DNA of 64,000 bases from Xenopus tropicalis. Lineage: Eukaryota > Chordata > Amphibia > Anura > Pipidae. The notes below the pieces were generated by a model, which saw nothing but the letters and a program-made list of their open reading frames with translations, ran no database searches and was not told where the DNA came from. Below are positions 35,850 to 47,682 of the stretch, in pieces. A program made the translations under genes and the position numbers. Positions within the stretch are counted from its first letter, which is position 1; every line of letters begins with the position of its first letter. The stretch covers positions 18,736,712 to 18,800,711 of the forward strand of contig NC_030679.2 in the NCBI RefSeq assembly GCF_000004195.4. Direction: 5' to 3'.

Positions 35850-38800
35850 GATCTTTCCACGTAGCGAAAGCCCCGTCTGTTTGTTAGAGCACTATGTACC
35901 CCATGCTCTAAAGCCCATATAGCTGGTATTTCCTGTTTTCACACCCAAATAGGGGTTACACATGTATATAGTCAAATATTTTCCTTGCTCAGTTGACAAA
36001 AACAATGCTTATCTTCAATGGAAAAAATCAATAGCTTTATTCTCAGGGTAATGTTTTTACAGACTAACCTTGGCATCCAGGTTCACATGTCAGAGCGATC
36101 TGCCTCTGGCCGCTGTGTTTAAGTAGATTTAGAAGAGTGCTATAAATTCCCAGTTTTCCAAGGTCAAATTGGTCTGAGGCCCATTATCAGATATACTGGG
36201 TACTTGCAACAATGATTAACCTTAACTATGAAAGCTTTGCATTAAAACGGGAAAAAACCTTCCATTCCAAGTTAACAAATTGCTTTTGCCTTTAGAAATA
36301 GAATGATCTTTTTTTCTGTAGGAATTTACTTATATGCTTTAAAATTAAAATTCAGTTTAGATGTCATTTGAAAGGATACATTTTAGAATCTTGTCCACCA
36401 GGCAAAGCAGTTATATAGAGGTGGGCCAAAAAGGCGTTGGGGTGAATCAAAAAGTCTGGAAAGTTCTTCCCTGTGGAAAGCTGAGTTATTTCCACTAGAA
36501 GACAAAGAATTCTTAGCCACTCATTAGCTGGCTGGGAAATGTTATTGAACAGATATAAGGCGGCAGGCTGGCTACTGGAGTTCCAGTCCATAATGATATT
36601 TTCCTTGTATTTATAAATGAGTTCTTTCCATCCTTTCATTCTCATGTACTTTATCTTGGAAAGGTTAATTTCTTAGGAAACATTGTAAAGAGATTTAAAT
36701 TATTTCTAACCTTTTGCGTAAAAGGCCGATTATTACATTTAATGGCGTCTTGTAGTATTGTGCACATAACTACTGCTCATTCAGTTCCTTTGTTTTTCCA
36801 AGTAATTATCCAAAATTGCATTTTTAGGCTTATCCATCATAGGTAAACAGACATGCAAACTATTTTGGGAAATGGATTCCTAGTATATGAGTGATCATCT
36901 GTTCACATTTTAACTACAAGCCCTTAGAACAATGTGCTGTATTTGCTGGTCGCTGACCCAGGGATCACCACTTAGGTCAAAACATCCATTGTTCATAGAC
37001 CTAAGGGTCTTCCAAATCCTTATGTAAGCATACTGTAGGCCTTTTGAAAATCTCTCTACCTTCCATTGGTGAGCACATGGTTTTAAAAAAGTACCCAGAA
37101 ACTTAAAAAAATCTGTAGGGTGCCTTGACTTTGTCTTTCTTCTCTTCCACATGCTGGTCAATGGCAGGTAATAGATAATGAATAAATTCAGGAATGGGGG
37201 ACACACTATTGAAACCCCTATATGTGCTGGAAGAGGTTGGGGAGCCAAGCTATGTAATAAAAATGTCCAGCTAAACAGTTTCCTCAACATAAATGGACAT
37301 TTTCTCTTCAGTTACCTTAGGTTTTTGAGACCCCTGCAAAGTAAAAAAAAAGAATCTCACTTTCCCACCCACTGTTCTAAAATTAAATAATCACATTTTT
37401 TTATGTTTCAGTTCCACAAGGCCAAGTACAAATGCTTATTATGCCCCTGTTGACGATAGAAAATTATTGCAATGGCATGCAAGTATGATTTGATTTAAAA
37501 TTAAACCGCTTAAGTACTTTAATGAATATATGAAACACATATTTTTCTAGGCGCTCTGGACACTGTGCAATGAGTCACCCTGGTGCTTGGACATGTTACA
37601 GTCTCCACGTTCAGGGGTATGAGTTATTATTTTTGGAGTAGGGGTTGATTTCAGATATAATATTAATAATGCAGAGATCTTATGTGCAGATACTTGGATT
37701 TTTATTGTTGTGCCCACATTGCACACACAATGCTGGACATAAGAGTTAAAGCTCCTTGATACAGTGCAGCGGAAATTTGTTTTCAGGACATCATAGTAAA
37801 GCAGTGCACTCGTTCTCGTTTAACCTCATTTGAAATTCCCTTCTTCCCCTCCCGAGATTTAACAAGCTTTCAGTTTGTCTCAGATATGCAGAAATGTAAT
37901 AAAACATAAGTACAAGATGAAATAATTAACTGCAGCCAAAAGTTTGTAGCATAAGAAACAAGGAGTCAGTAGAAGGACTACAGGACCTTAATTTCAATAG
38001 AGAATGTAGCGGTTCTACATTTTATCAGTGGAGCAAATTTTCATTAACAAGAATACATTTTAACTAAAGCAAAATATCAAGAACACTATTGGAACAGACA
38101 TTATTTTGCTATTTAGAACTGGGGACATATAGATATCTAAGGACCCATACCTAGGGATAGAGCTTGTGTGGCCTACCCTCACTGCAGTATCCAGTGCCAG
38201 AGCTGAGATGGGGGTTATTTTCCTATTCAGAAGGCGTATACGTTATACTACATGTCTAGTGTAAGAAATTACATGGAAGAGGCGGTGTACCTAAGGCAGA
38301 ATAGAGTATTAATCCACATAATTCATAACAACACCCTCTTTCCACTGAAACAAATTGGTAGCAAGCTACTCCTACCCCTAAAACCCTTTAGAACATTTCA
38401 ACAATGACAAGGGCCACAATTTGTACAACAGAGATCTTGCCCTAATGCCACCCTCTAAAATTAACCTCTCTGTCTGTGTTTCTGGGAAAGAAACTACTTT
38501 GGCTGTGGGACAGTGGAACCCCAAATCACTGCCATGTCTAGGGTCCCATTTTGTTTTAAACCACCTCTACTAAATAGCTAATTCTCTAAAGATGCCAAAT
38601 CCTTATTCTATCAACACAAGGATTACTGGAAAACTTATCTACCAACAAGAAGGCAGTAGGTTCCCAACCTAAGCTTTAGGACTGCCCCCATGAAGGGGCT
38701 TGGAGGAGTGACAAGGGGGGTTTAACATTTTTAAAAATTTCCCCTCCTAACCTTTTTTTCATTGGTTAACAATTGTTAGTGTTCTTCTGTGATTGGTGCT

Positions 38801-38875
38801 TTAAGTCTTTAACCTTTAGATGAAGCCTATGATTAAGTGCACTATAGCTTGAAAGGTGTAAGGATATTTTTGTAC
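35850..38875. other. Intron stretch, mostly unassigned
   Basis: No exon or transposon end was recognised. 38160-38700 differs in texture (less AT-rich, with stretches reading like old coding DNA such as ttgtacaacagagatcttgc), but no frame stays open and no motif is recognisable. It may be a worn-out element. Confidence 0.35.
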
Positions 38876-38880
38876 ATTAT

Positions 38881-39985
38881 GGGGCACATTCATTAAAGTA
38901 CGAATCCGAATCACGAAATCTGATAATTGCAAAAGTCATGAAAATTCTGTTCATTTGAATACGAAGATTTCGCACTTACGATCCGAAAGTTCCCAAATTT
39001 TCGTATTGGAACAATTTTTTGTGAATGGCGTTCCGATAGTCACAAAATTTTCGTATTCGAACGATCGTAAATGGCGGGAAAAACTTTCTGACTTTGAACC
39101 TTCAGTGCATGATTTTGGAAGCCTCCCATAGGACCCAATGGCACTCTGCAGCTCCAACCTGGCCCAAGGAAAGTCTCCCATAGGGCTCAATGGCACTCTG
39201 CAGCTCCAACCTGGCCCAAGAAAAGTCTCCCATAGGGCTCAATGGCACTCTGCAGCTCCAACCCGGCCCAAGGAATGCCTCCCATAGGGCTCAATGGCAC
39301 TCTGCAGCTCCAACCCGGCCCAAGGAATGTCTCCCATAGGGCTCAATGGCACTCTGCAGCTCCAACCCGGCCCAAGGAATGTCTCCCATAGGGCTCAATG
39401 GCACTCTGCAGCTCCAACCTGGCCCAAGGAAAGTCTCCCATAGGGCTCAATGGCACTCTGCAGCTCCAACCCGGCCCAAGGAAAGTCTCCCATAGGGCTC
39501 AATGGCACTCTGCAGCTCCAACCCGGCCCAAGGAAAGCCTCCCATAGGGCTCAATGGCACTCTGCAGCTCCAACCCGGCCCAAGGAATGTCTCCCATAGG
39601 GCTCAATGGCACTCTGCAGCTCCAACCCGGCCCAAGGAAAGCCTCCCATAGGGCTCAATGGCACTCTGCAGCTCCAACCCGGCCAAAGGAAAACCTCCCA
39701 TAGGGCTCAATGGCACTCTGCAGCTCCAACCCGGCCCAAGGAAAGTCTCCCATAGGGCTCAATGGCACTCTGCAGCTCCAACCCGGCCCAAGGAAAGTCA
39801 TGATACCGAAGCTTGAATGAATCCAAAACTTTCGTACTCATTGCAGCAAATACGATTTTGTCGCTCAAAGTATGGAAAAGTTGTGCAAATTAATGAAAAT
39901 ATAGCAGAAAATACGCAAAAGTTAAGTAAACTTTAGAAAAAATACGATTTTTTTGTAATCGGACCTGTCGTACTGAATGTGCTCC
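38881..39985. mobile_element. MITE with TAT duplication carrying a minisatellite
   Basis: Ends GGGGCACATTCATTAAAGTA and its inverse TACTGAATGTGCTCC, flanked by TAT on both sides (38878-38880, 39986-39988). Inner sequence near both ends is rich in 'tacgaa', 'ttcgta' and 'cgaaa' words, like the elements at 45868 and 51091. The middle is occupied by a 13-unit tandem array. The 3-bp duplication would suit a PIF/Harbinger-like origin, although TAT is not the classical TWA. Confidence 0.65.
39118..39797. repeat. Minisatellite, 13 x 52 bp
   Basis: The exact spacing of the word ggcactctgcagctcc is 52 bases, from 39140 to 39764, giving 13 units. Units read cccatagggctcaatggcac, tctgcagctccaacccgg, cccaaggaa. 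They differ mainly at a few sites (agtct/agcct/tgtct; ccc/cct). The first unit is the most diverged (cataggacccaatgg). There are no spacers. Confidence 0.95.
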
Positions 39986-40208
39986 TATATGTTTTTGCCA
40001 TAAAGGACTCATTTAACAGCTGCTTATAGCATTTGCAAGTGCCTGCCATATATTTTTTGGTGTGTGGATTACCTCCTCAAACTGTAGGGCTGGAGTGTGA
40101 GTGCCTGGATTCACATTTATTCTGGTAAACCCTGTGTTTCAGGTAGGGTCACAAACATTTCTGGAAAAAATACTTCCTATACTAACTATATATTTATCTT
40201 TCCAATTA

Positions 40209-40717
40209 TTAAAGGACAATGAAAGGTTAATATAAATTAAAAGTAAGTCTAAAGGCATCCTTTTCAAGTACTTACTGCACATCTAATTTACCAGATCCCT
40301 GCTTGCTTCTCTGAGATATGGTGCTGGCAGCCTACAGCAGTGTGAAGCCTACAGTGACATCACTGAAATCTCTCTTCCCTTCCTGTAGGTGCCAGCGGCA
40401 GCCTTCCTATTCTCTGAGCATGTGTGTAACTTGATCCAGTCTCCTGTTCTGAGCTACACATGCCCACCAGCCAATCAGAAGTGGATCTGCCAGAGGGGAG
40501 GGGGGGGAGGGAATGAAACACATATGCAGTATGAAGCAAGGAGGGAAAGGAAGGGAGAATACCTTTTTAGAGATGGCTGCCTGTTCTAGAAAATGTGAAG
40601 TAAGTGTGACTGAGTAAATATTTGATTTGGTGAGCCAAAAGTGTGGCGTTTTTACTAAACAATAGGAGGACTATTGTGCAGTATGCTTTTTAAATTTTGA
40701 CTTTCATTCTCCTTTAA
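40209..40717. mobile_element. TTAA-flanked T2-type MITE
   Basis: Starts TTAAAGGACAATGAAAGG and ends CTTTCATTCTCCTTTAA, with TTAA at each border. Length 509 bp. The inner part is GC-richer with ccagccaatcagaagtgg. The frame 40389-40589 lies inside and is not a gene. Confidence 0.65.
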
Positions 40718-40894
40718 TAACATTTACAGCCAGCATCATTTTACCAGCATTTATGCTATAATACCCTCAGTATAGTCAGGCCCAGCATTTAGGCTTGTTA
40801 AGGGATAGATTTGAAGATATTACCTATTTGGTTTACTAGACCAGAAGGCAGAGACTGATGGTCAGTTATGATGATATTTAGGTCAAACAACATA

Positions 40895-42475
40895 CAGGTC
40901 CTTTTCAAAAAATTAGCATATTGTGATAAAGTTCATTATTTTCTGTAATGTACTGATAAACATTAGACTTTCATATATTTTAGATTCATTACACACAACT
41001 GAAGTAGTTCAAGCCTTTTCTTGTTTTAATATTGATGATTGTGGCATACAGCTCATGAAAACCCAAAATTCCTATCTCAAAAAATTAGCATATCATGAAA
41101 AGGTTCTCTAAATGAGCTATTAACCTAATCATCTGAATCAACTAATTAACTCTAAAAACCTGCAAAAGATTCCTGAGGCTTTTAAAAACTCCCAGCCTGG
41201 TTCATTACTCAAAACCGCAATCATGGGTAAGACTGCCGACCTGACTGCTGTCCAGAAGGCCATCATTGACACCCTCAAGCAAGAGGGTAAGACACAGAAA
41301 GAAATTTCTGAACAAATAGGCTGTTCCCAGAGTGCTGTATCAAGGCACCTCAGTGGGAAGTCTGTGGGAAGGAAAAAGTGTGGCAGAAAATGCTGCACAA
41401 CGAGAAGAGGTGACTGGGCCCTGAGGAAGATTGTGGAGAAGGACCGATTCATGACCTTGGGGGACCTGCGGAAGCAGTGGACTGAGTCTGGAGTAGAAAC
41501 ATCCAGAGCCACCGTGTACAGGCGTGTGCAGGAAATGGGCTACAGGTGCTGCATTCCCCAGGTCAAGCCACTTTTGAACCAGAAACAGCGGCAGAAGCGC
41601 CTGACCTGGGCTACAGAGAAGCAGCACTGGACTGTTGCTCAGTGGTCCAAAGTATGTCATTCGGAAATCAAGGTGCCAGAGTCTGGAGGAAGACTGGGGA
41701 GAGGGAAATGCCAAAATGCCTGAAGTCCAGTGTCAAGTACCCACAGTCAGTGATGGTCTGGGGCGCCATGTCAGCTGCTGGTGTTGGTCCACTGTGTTTT
41801 ATCAAGGGCAGGGTCAATGCAGCTAGCTATCAGGAGATTTTGGAGCACTTCATGCTTCCATCTGCTGAAAAGCTTTATGGAGATGAAGATTTCATTTTTC
41901 AGCACGACCTGGCACCTGCTCACAGTGCCAAAACCACTGGTAAATGGTTTACTGCCCATGGTATTACTGTGCTCAATTGGCCTGCTAACTCTCCTGACCT
42001 GAACCCCATAGAGAATCTGTGGGATATTGTGAAGAGAAAGTTGAGAGACACAAGACCCAACACTGTGGATGAGCTTAAGGCCGCTATTGAAGCATCCTGG
42101 GCCTCCATAACACCTGAGCAGTGCCACAGGCTGATTGCCTCCATGCCACGCCACATTGAAGCAGTCATTTCTGCAAAAGGATTCCCGACCAAGTATTGAG
42201 TGCATAACTGAACATAATTATTTGAAGGTTGACTTTTTTTGTATTAAAAACACTTTTTTTTTATTGGGCGGATGAAATATGCTAATTTTTTGAGATAGGA
42301 ATTTTGGGTTTTCATGAGCTGTATGCCACAATCATCAATATTAAAACAAGAAAAGGCTTGAACTACTTCAGTTGTGTGTAATGAATCTAAAATATATGAA
42401 AGTCTAATGTTTATCAGTACATTACAGAAAATAATGAACTTTATCACAATATGCTAATTTTTTGAAAAGGACCTG
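40895..42475 (+). mobile_element. Tc1-like transposon, near-complete and young
   Basis: Flanked by TA (40893-40894, 42476-42477), 1581 bp. Arms of about 200 bp start CAGGTCCTTTTCAAAAAATT; the two arms look identical apart from their inner edge, and both can be read as the same 57-residue spurious peptide. Each arm contains the tip motif twice (tcaaaaaattagcatat at 40905 and 41077, mirrored on the right), the IR/DR layout. Carries one transposase gene, disrupted by a deletion. Confidence 0.95.
41223..42199 (+). pseudogene. Tc1-like transposase with internal deletion
   Basis: The start MGKTADLTAVQKAIIDTLKQ opens a paired helix-turn-helix region (KTQKEISEQIGCSQSAVSRH; later GVETSRATVYRRVQEMGY). 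At about 41654 the frame shifts: upstream text ends VAQWSKV and the next frame resumes at SFGNQGARVWRKTGE. The family has a short stretch between these containing FSDES with the first catalytic Asp, absent here, so roughly 28 bases were deleted. The second Asp (FQHDLAPAH) and the Glu ([11 protein letters not shown]) are intact, and the frame then stays open to the stop after KGFPTKY at 42199. It is catalytically dead but otherwise well preserved. Confidence 0.93.
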
Positions 42476-42479
42476 TATT

Positions 42480-43440
42480 TGCTATTAGATATTCTTGGAA
42501 CTATGTCTGATAAACCAATATATTCCTATATCTTTGACCTTATGAACTAGGGAGCTCTGACCAAAGGTTGGCTTGGAGGTTTGAACTGAGAAAGTCTAAC
42601 AAACACTGACATTTCATTACCATTCCTGTTCTTATCCGTAAGGCCTCAATTCTTTGTAATAACACCCTCATAAAAAAGCCGCAGCACTGTCAATTGTGCA
42701 GTTGTTTTATTTTATTTATTTATTTTTGCAGTTTGCATAGATTGAATAGAAACACCCGAAGAGATGAACATCTCCGCTATTATCTCTGCTTGTAGTTGTC
42801 TTGCCTTAAACACTCCATATGGTTTCTCTGTTGTTAATATTCCCATCATTAGTTGTGCTCCAATAAAACTTTATTAGTGTTCATCTCTGAACGCTGGGGT
42901 TTTTTTGGACTCCTTGACATCCCGAGCTGAGAAGCCTCACACATGCTTTTGTTTGGAAGCCAGACACAGTTTGGGGGATACCTTTAAAAAAAAATGATAA
43001 CTTTTTTTTTTTTTTAGATTAAGTGTGATGTACAGTACCTTTCTCTGAATTTTATCACCTAACAGATGTTCAACACTGTTGTAGACAAAAATGTTATCGC
43101 CTTTCTCTTTACAGCAACAAGAATGATATTGAAATGATTTTAGTATTTTATTCCTCATATTTTTATGAATTTGTTAATTTTTTTGCTCCACTTTAAAAAA
43201 AAAAAAAAAAAAAATCTACTAACGATAACTTTGTTGCTGTTGGTCTATCCCACAAAGATGAGCGAAATATCAAAGTCAGTTAGTCAGTCAGCTCATATGT
43301 TATGCTTCTGTACACTTGTGCTGCGATCGTGTTGCCCGGAACCAGGCTGAAAATGATGAATTTGACTGTCTGATTTTCTGTAACCATTTAACCAATGATC
43401 AGTCCTATAAATGACCCATTACATCTATTTAAAGGGGCAT
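42480..43440. other. Intron stretch, nothing recognised
   Basis: AT-rich with poly-T/poly-A runs at about 43004-43015 and 43194-43214. The sequence tttaaaggggcatttagtat at 43430 looks like the left end of a TTAA-type MITE, cut by the element that starts at 43455. Confidence 0.4.
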
Positions 43441-43454
43441 TTAGTATTCACTTT

Positions 43455-44359
43455 TAGTGATGACCAAATTTGTCCCATTTCGCTTCGCCAAAAAATTTCC
43501 AGAAGTTTTAAAAGAAAAGAATGTTGTGCATCAGAAAAACTGACACACACAATTTTTTTTTAACACATGTAGTGATGGGCGAAATGTTTCGCCAGGCATG
43601 GATTCGCGGCAGAAAAATTTGCTGCGCATACAAAAATTGTCGCCCGCATCAAAATATTAGTCGCGCGTCAAAAAAGAATAGTTGCTTGCGTCAAAAGAAT
43701 AGCTGGGACAAAAGAATAGCCGCGACAAAAGAATAGCCGCGACAAAAGAATAGCCGTGTGCTTAAATTTTTTTAACATACAACATTTTTGCGGTTTCGCA
43801 AATTTTTCACCGTTTCGCAAATCTTTTGAGAGATTCAGGAATTTTCCAGGCGAAGCGAAACAGGATAGATTCGCTCATCACTAAACACATGTAATTTTTT
43901 TACAGGTGCAACCATTGTTTTTAAGCGGGAAACAGTGTTTTTTGACACAAGCAAGTTTTTGACGTGAGCAACAATTTTTTGATGTAGGCAAAACTGTTTG
44001 CCCATTTTGCAAAAAAATCCGCCAATGGTGAAGTGCGTACATTTTTTTTTGCACGTCATTTTTGTTTACACGCGCAAGAATTGTTTTTTATGCGGGCGTC
44101 AATTTTTTTGATGCAGGGCAAATTTTGTTACCCATTTCACCAAAAAAATCCTCCAATGGTCAAATGCGTAAAAAAAAATTACCCACACAAATTGTTTTTT
44201 TTGACGTGAGTGTAAATTTTTGATGCGGGCAGCAATTTTTTGACACACAGCAATTTTTTTTGTGGCGAATATTGTCACCCATTTCACAAGAAAATCCGGG
44301 AAGTTAACACGGAAGTTAACCGCAAATCCATGCCTGCGGAATTATTTCGCCCATCACTA
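43455..44359. mobile_element. hAT-type MITE family B, host copy of a self-insertion
   Basis: Left end TAGTGATGACCAAATTTGTC and right end ...TTTCGCCCATCACTA. The flanks TTCACTTT (43447-43454) and TCCACTTT (44360-44367) match 7 of 8. The right part is a run of diverged units such as ttttttgatgcgggcagcaa and ttttgacgtgagc. A second member of the same family sits inside at 43570-43883. Confidence 0.8.
43570..43883. mobile_element. hAT-type MITE family B, nested copy
   Basis: Ends TAGTGATGGGCGAAATG and ...GATTCGCTCATCACTA, flanked by the perfect duplication AACACATG (43562-43569, 43884-43891). It lies inside another copy of the same family (43455-44359). Internal short repeats gacaaaagaatagccgc occur about four times. 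Length 314 bp. Confidence 0.92.
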
Positions 44360-45011
44360 TCCACTTTTTTTTTATGGGAAATTGTTGGAAAAAATTACAA
44401 TTTACCCAACGAGTTCACATTTCATTTACATTGGCCACCCAAGTGGGAATATGAGCTCTAGCTATCGTTACTTGTCACTTATCTATATGTTAATTTATGT
44501 GCGGATTGGGTTTTTTTTTTTTTTAAAGTAAAAAAAAAATTAAAAAAACATTATACTTACAGTACATTTTGAAGCAGGACTGCAACTTGATATGTACAAA
44601 TTGTGAAACGCCTTTGCCAGCTGGCTGAAATCCATTCTGTTTAGTCAGATATTGTGAAAACGTGACAGGGGTTTGATCTTATTTAATTGGTATGTCAATT
44701 TTAACCATTAGCTCAAAGATATGATGTAACTTACTATTATTATACAGGATTGTAATTGCACTAAAAGCTCATTTATATAGCTTTTCATAAGATCATGACT
44801 GGGTCCCAGGAATACAATTTTTCTTGAATAATGATGCTTTATGAATACTTTAAAGGTACCCTGCAGGATCAATGTATCTTGGCTGCTGTTTTTAACTTTG
44901 TAGATTTTAATTTTGAAAAATTGGATTGGAAAAAAAAAAAAAATTATTCCACTCTGACAACAAAAAAACATTCATGCTAGTTTATATTAAATGTTGTGTG
45001 TTGGCCCTCCA

Positions 45012-45503
45012 TAAAGGAGAAGGAAAGTCTTTTTGGCATTTTACTGCCAGTAGATTTGCCACATTAGTGCCACTTAGAACAATATATTTATTTTGCAGAA
45101 AGCTTTACCTTACCTGAGTAAAGAGCCGTAGAAGTTTTCTCTGTTTGTTTAAGATTGCAGCTGCCATTTTAAGTAGCTTCCTGCTTGCAGCTCTAGCCAT
45201 TATAGCTTAGATCACACATTCCTAAGGGAGGGAGGAGGGAGTTTTATGAATTCTTATGGGAGGTGGGGTGCAAGTGAGGGGAGAGAAGAGTGAACTGCGC
45301 AAACTCTGGCCCTGGGAATGAAGGATTTTTCTGAGAGAGGAAGTCAGATACACTAAGAACATATTTACAAAAAAGGAGACAAGAAATCCTGTGTTTCTTT
45401 TGATAGAGGACTCAGTGCAGCGTTTCTGTGAGTGCTTATGGCTGTATTTACGTAGACCTTTCTGATAAAGCTTTTTTTAGTTTTTACCTTTCCTTCTTCT
45501 TTA
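45012..45503. mobile_element. T2-type MITE, second copy, worn ends
   Basis: ataaaggagaaggaaagtct at the left and tttttacctttccttcttct at the right mirror each other and match the element at 2605-3055 (also agcttagatcacacattcct and the ctctgagagaggaagtcag part, inverted). The terminal TTAA has mutated to ATAA. Length about 490 bp. Confidence 0.55.
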
Positions 45504-45599
45504 TTTGAGAAGGAGTTGGGTTTTTTTGCGGACAACAAGCTATGTGACTCTAGGCAAAGTCACTTAGTGGCCACTAAAACAAATAAAGTTCAGTCTTGC

Positions 45600-45860
45600 A
45601 AACTTTCATATTATTATTTATGCAACTGATGCCCAGTAAGGCTTTATTTTGAGTATGCAGAGAGCTGGAGAGAGTACAGAGATGTGCAACTGGGGGTTGT
45701 CACTGGAAAAACGGTGCTTGCTAGGGGACTTGAATACTCTTTACAAATAAATTAGACATGCAGCGTGATGTTATGATGGCAGATTTTATTAATACCTTTA
45801 AGAGGGGCTTGGTTGAGTTCTTGCAAGACAAGAGCTAGGAAACTATGCAAATAAAGGGGC
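45600..45860 (+). repeat. LINE-tail-like fragment
   Basis: Text such as gagagagtacagagatgtgc, ttaagaggggcttggttgag and ttcttgcaagac resembles the region just upstream of the 3' tail of the family at 1215 and 3555. Low certainty. Confidence 0.3.
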
Positions 45861-45867
45861 ACTATAA

Positions 45868-46219
45868 GGGGCACATTTACAAAGGCACGAACGCTCGAGC
45901 GTTCATGTGAACGCTCCGAGCGTATTTTTGCTGATTTTTTCGGGCGTCCGCACGACTTTTTCGTACGGCGCACGGCTTTTTCGTACAGCGCACGACTTTT
46001 TCAGACGTTTGCACGAAAAAATCGGAAAGGTTTTACCGCTGTTTGCAATTGTTCGGTACGAAAATTTCGTGACTTTCGGATCGCCAATACGATATTATCG
46101 TGACTAATACGATTTTTTCGTAAGCATTTTCGTGATATTTGCGATCTTCCGAAACTTTTGTTTCCAATACGATTTTTTCCCATTCGTGATTCGGATTCGT
46201 GGATTAGTAAATGTGCCCC
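45868..46219. mobile_element. MITE with TAA duplication
   Basis: Ends GGGGCACATTTACAAAGGCA and ...TTAGTAAATGTGCCCC, flanked by TAA on both sides (45865-45867, 46220-46222). Length 352 bp. Internal text (gactttcggatcgccaatac, cgtaagcattttcgtgatat) is shared with 28013 and 51091. The inner start has the palindrome aacgctcgagcgtt. Confidence 0.75.
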
Positions 46220-46959
46220 TAAGTGTCATAAAGTTGTTAAATATAAAAGTCTGCTCAAAATCAAAGAGCTTAGCGATTATCCATATGGCAATTCCATTGT
46301 AACCAGGGCATTTGCAGTTGGGTGCTGCCTCCCCTGATAGTAGGTCACACTATATCAATCTGTAATGATATAAAAGAAAAAGAGGGCATAGCATATAATC
46401 TCAACAGAACATTTATTACATTACACGTATTGCACTTACATTAGATGGATTAACATCAGCTTATCAATCAAAAGCCTATTCAGATCACCTTCTCAATCAA
46501 GCACATAATTTTAAGGAGGAGGGAGAGTCCCACCCAAAAAATGGGGATTTTTGTGGTTTCACTGGCAGTATAAATTGGTTAAGCTCCCCAGCCAAAAATT
46601 AAATGTTGTGTGGTCTCTGTATCCTGTTGACTTTTTTTAATGCTAAATAACTACAGTATGTAAATGTATGCAGTTTAAGGGTAGGAAACCCTTAGTTCTG
46701 CTTTAGATGTTAGTAAAATCTGGATTGGATTTTCTGCAGAGGCTTTTAATGTTTATATGTTTGCATCTCTTCTGACCTACCATACTCTTTGTTCTGCTGA
46801 AATACATACATTACATTCCAAAAGGAACAGCTGGAAAGTAACCTGTAAAAAGGCCACAAAGGATTAAATATTAAAGGAAGAAAACAGATATGCCAAATGC
46901 TGTGCATCCCAAAGTTTAATCCATGGTGTTTGTATAAACTATGTGTCTCAACCCTTTCT

Positions 46960-47125
46960 CCTTGTAGATTGTAAGCTCTTTTGGGCAGGGCCCTCTTCAC
47001 CTCTTGTATCGGTTATTGATTGCTTTATATGTTACTCTGTATGTCCAATGTATGAAACCCACTTATTGTACAGCGCTGCGGAATATGTTGGCGCTTTATA
47101 AATAAATGTTAATAATAATAATAAA
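46960..47125 (+). repeat. SINE/LINE-like 3' end with ATA-rich tail
   Basis: gattgtaagctcttttgggc, agggccctcttcacctcttg, then tacagcgctgcggaatatgt and tggcgctttataaataaatg with an (ATAATA) tail. A common frog repeat 3' end. An inverted piece of the same kind of repeat (gggagaacatacaaactcct) lies at 47195-47300. Confidence 0.6.
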
Positions 47126-47356
47126 GAATGGATATAGAGATGTAGTTATGATAGTGGAACCCCTAGTGAATAAAGCTCAAAAATACTGAAATGCTGACTG
47201 TTATACGCACAGGGAGAACATACAAACTCCTTGCAATAGTGCCCTGGCTATATTTGAATTCAGGACCCCAGAAGTGCTACCAACTAAGCTACATGTATTA
47301 AGGTGGATACAAAGCCTGGGCTCATTTTGGGCTCACTATGTTTATAACAATATATA

Positions 47357-47550
47357 AACAATATATTAAAAAAACATTTTTATTGAAAAACCAAAAAAAG
47401 GAACATTAAATCCCCAACATTTCGGTCCCCCATAGGGACCTTCGTCAGGAGTCAAAAAAGAGACGAAGGTCCCAATGGGTGACCGAAACTTTGAGGATTT
47501 TCTGTTTCTTTTTTCGGTTTTTCAATAAAAAATATTTTTTATATATTGTT
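47357..47550. repeat. Fold-back repeat, centre 'tttcggtccc'
   Basis: The arms aacaatatattaaaaaaaca ... aaccaaaaaaagg ... catttcggtcccccataggg / ... gacgaaggtcccaatgggtg ... aataaaaaatattttttata face each other around a 20-base centre. Similar architecture: 51435-51677, and halves at 612-665 and 60940-61020. Confidence 0.75.
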
Positions 47551-47682
47551 AAAAATCCTGCATGTGCTGACACTTCCTTTTGATTTATTGTAAGTTAACT
47601 GCTCTTGCACTCAGGTCTAGACACTGATAGGGGAGTGCACCATTTTGTCCTCTACTATGTATATATACTGTAAATACATATA

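Noticed and set aside
39118..39797. Regular repeat array considered as a CRISPR
   Set aside because: The 52-bp units are directly joined with no spacers, and the context is a vertebrate intron inside a MITE.
41340..42205. Several antisense frames of 90-144 codons over the second Tc1 element
   Set aside because: They are shadows of the transposase gene on the opposite strand.
40923..42447. Two frames with an identical 57-residue peptide, looking like a duplicated small gene
   Set aside because: They are the two inverted arms of the Tc1 element read in the same way.
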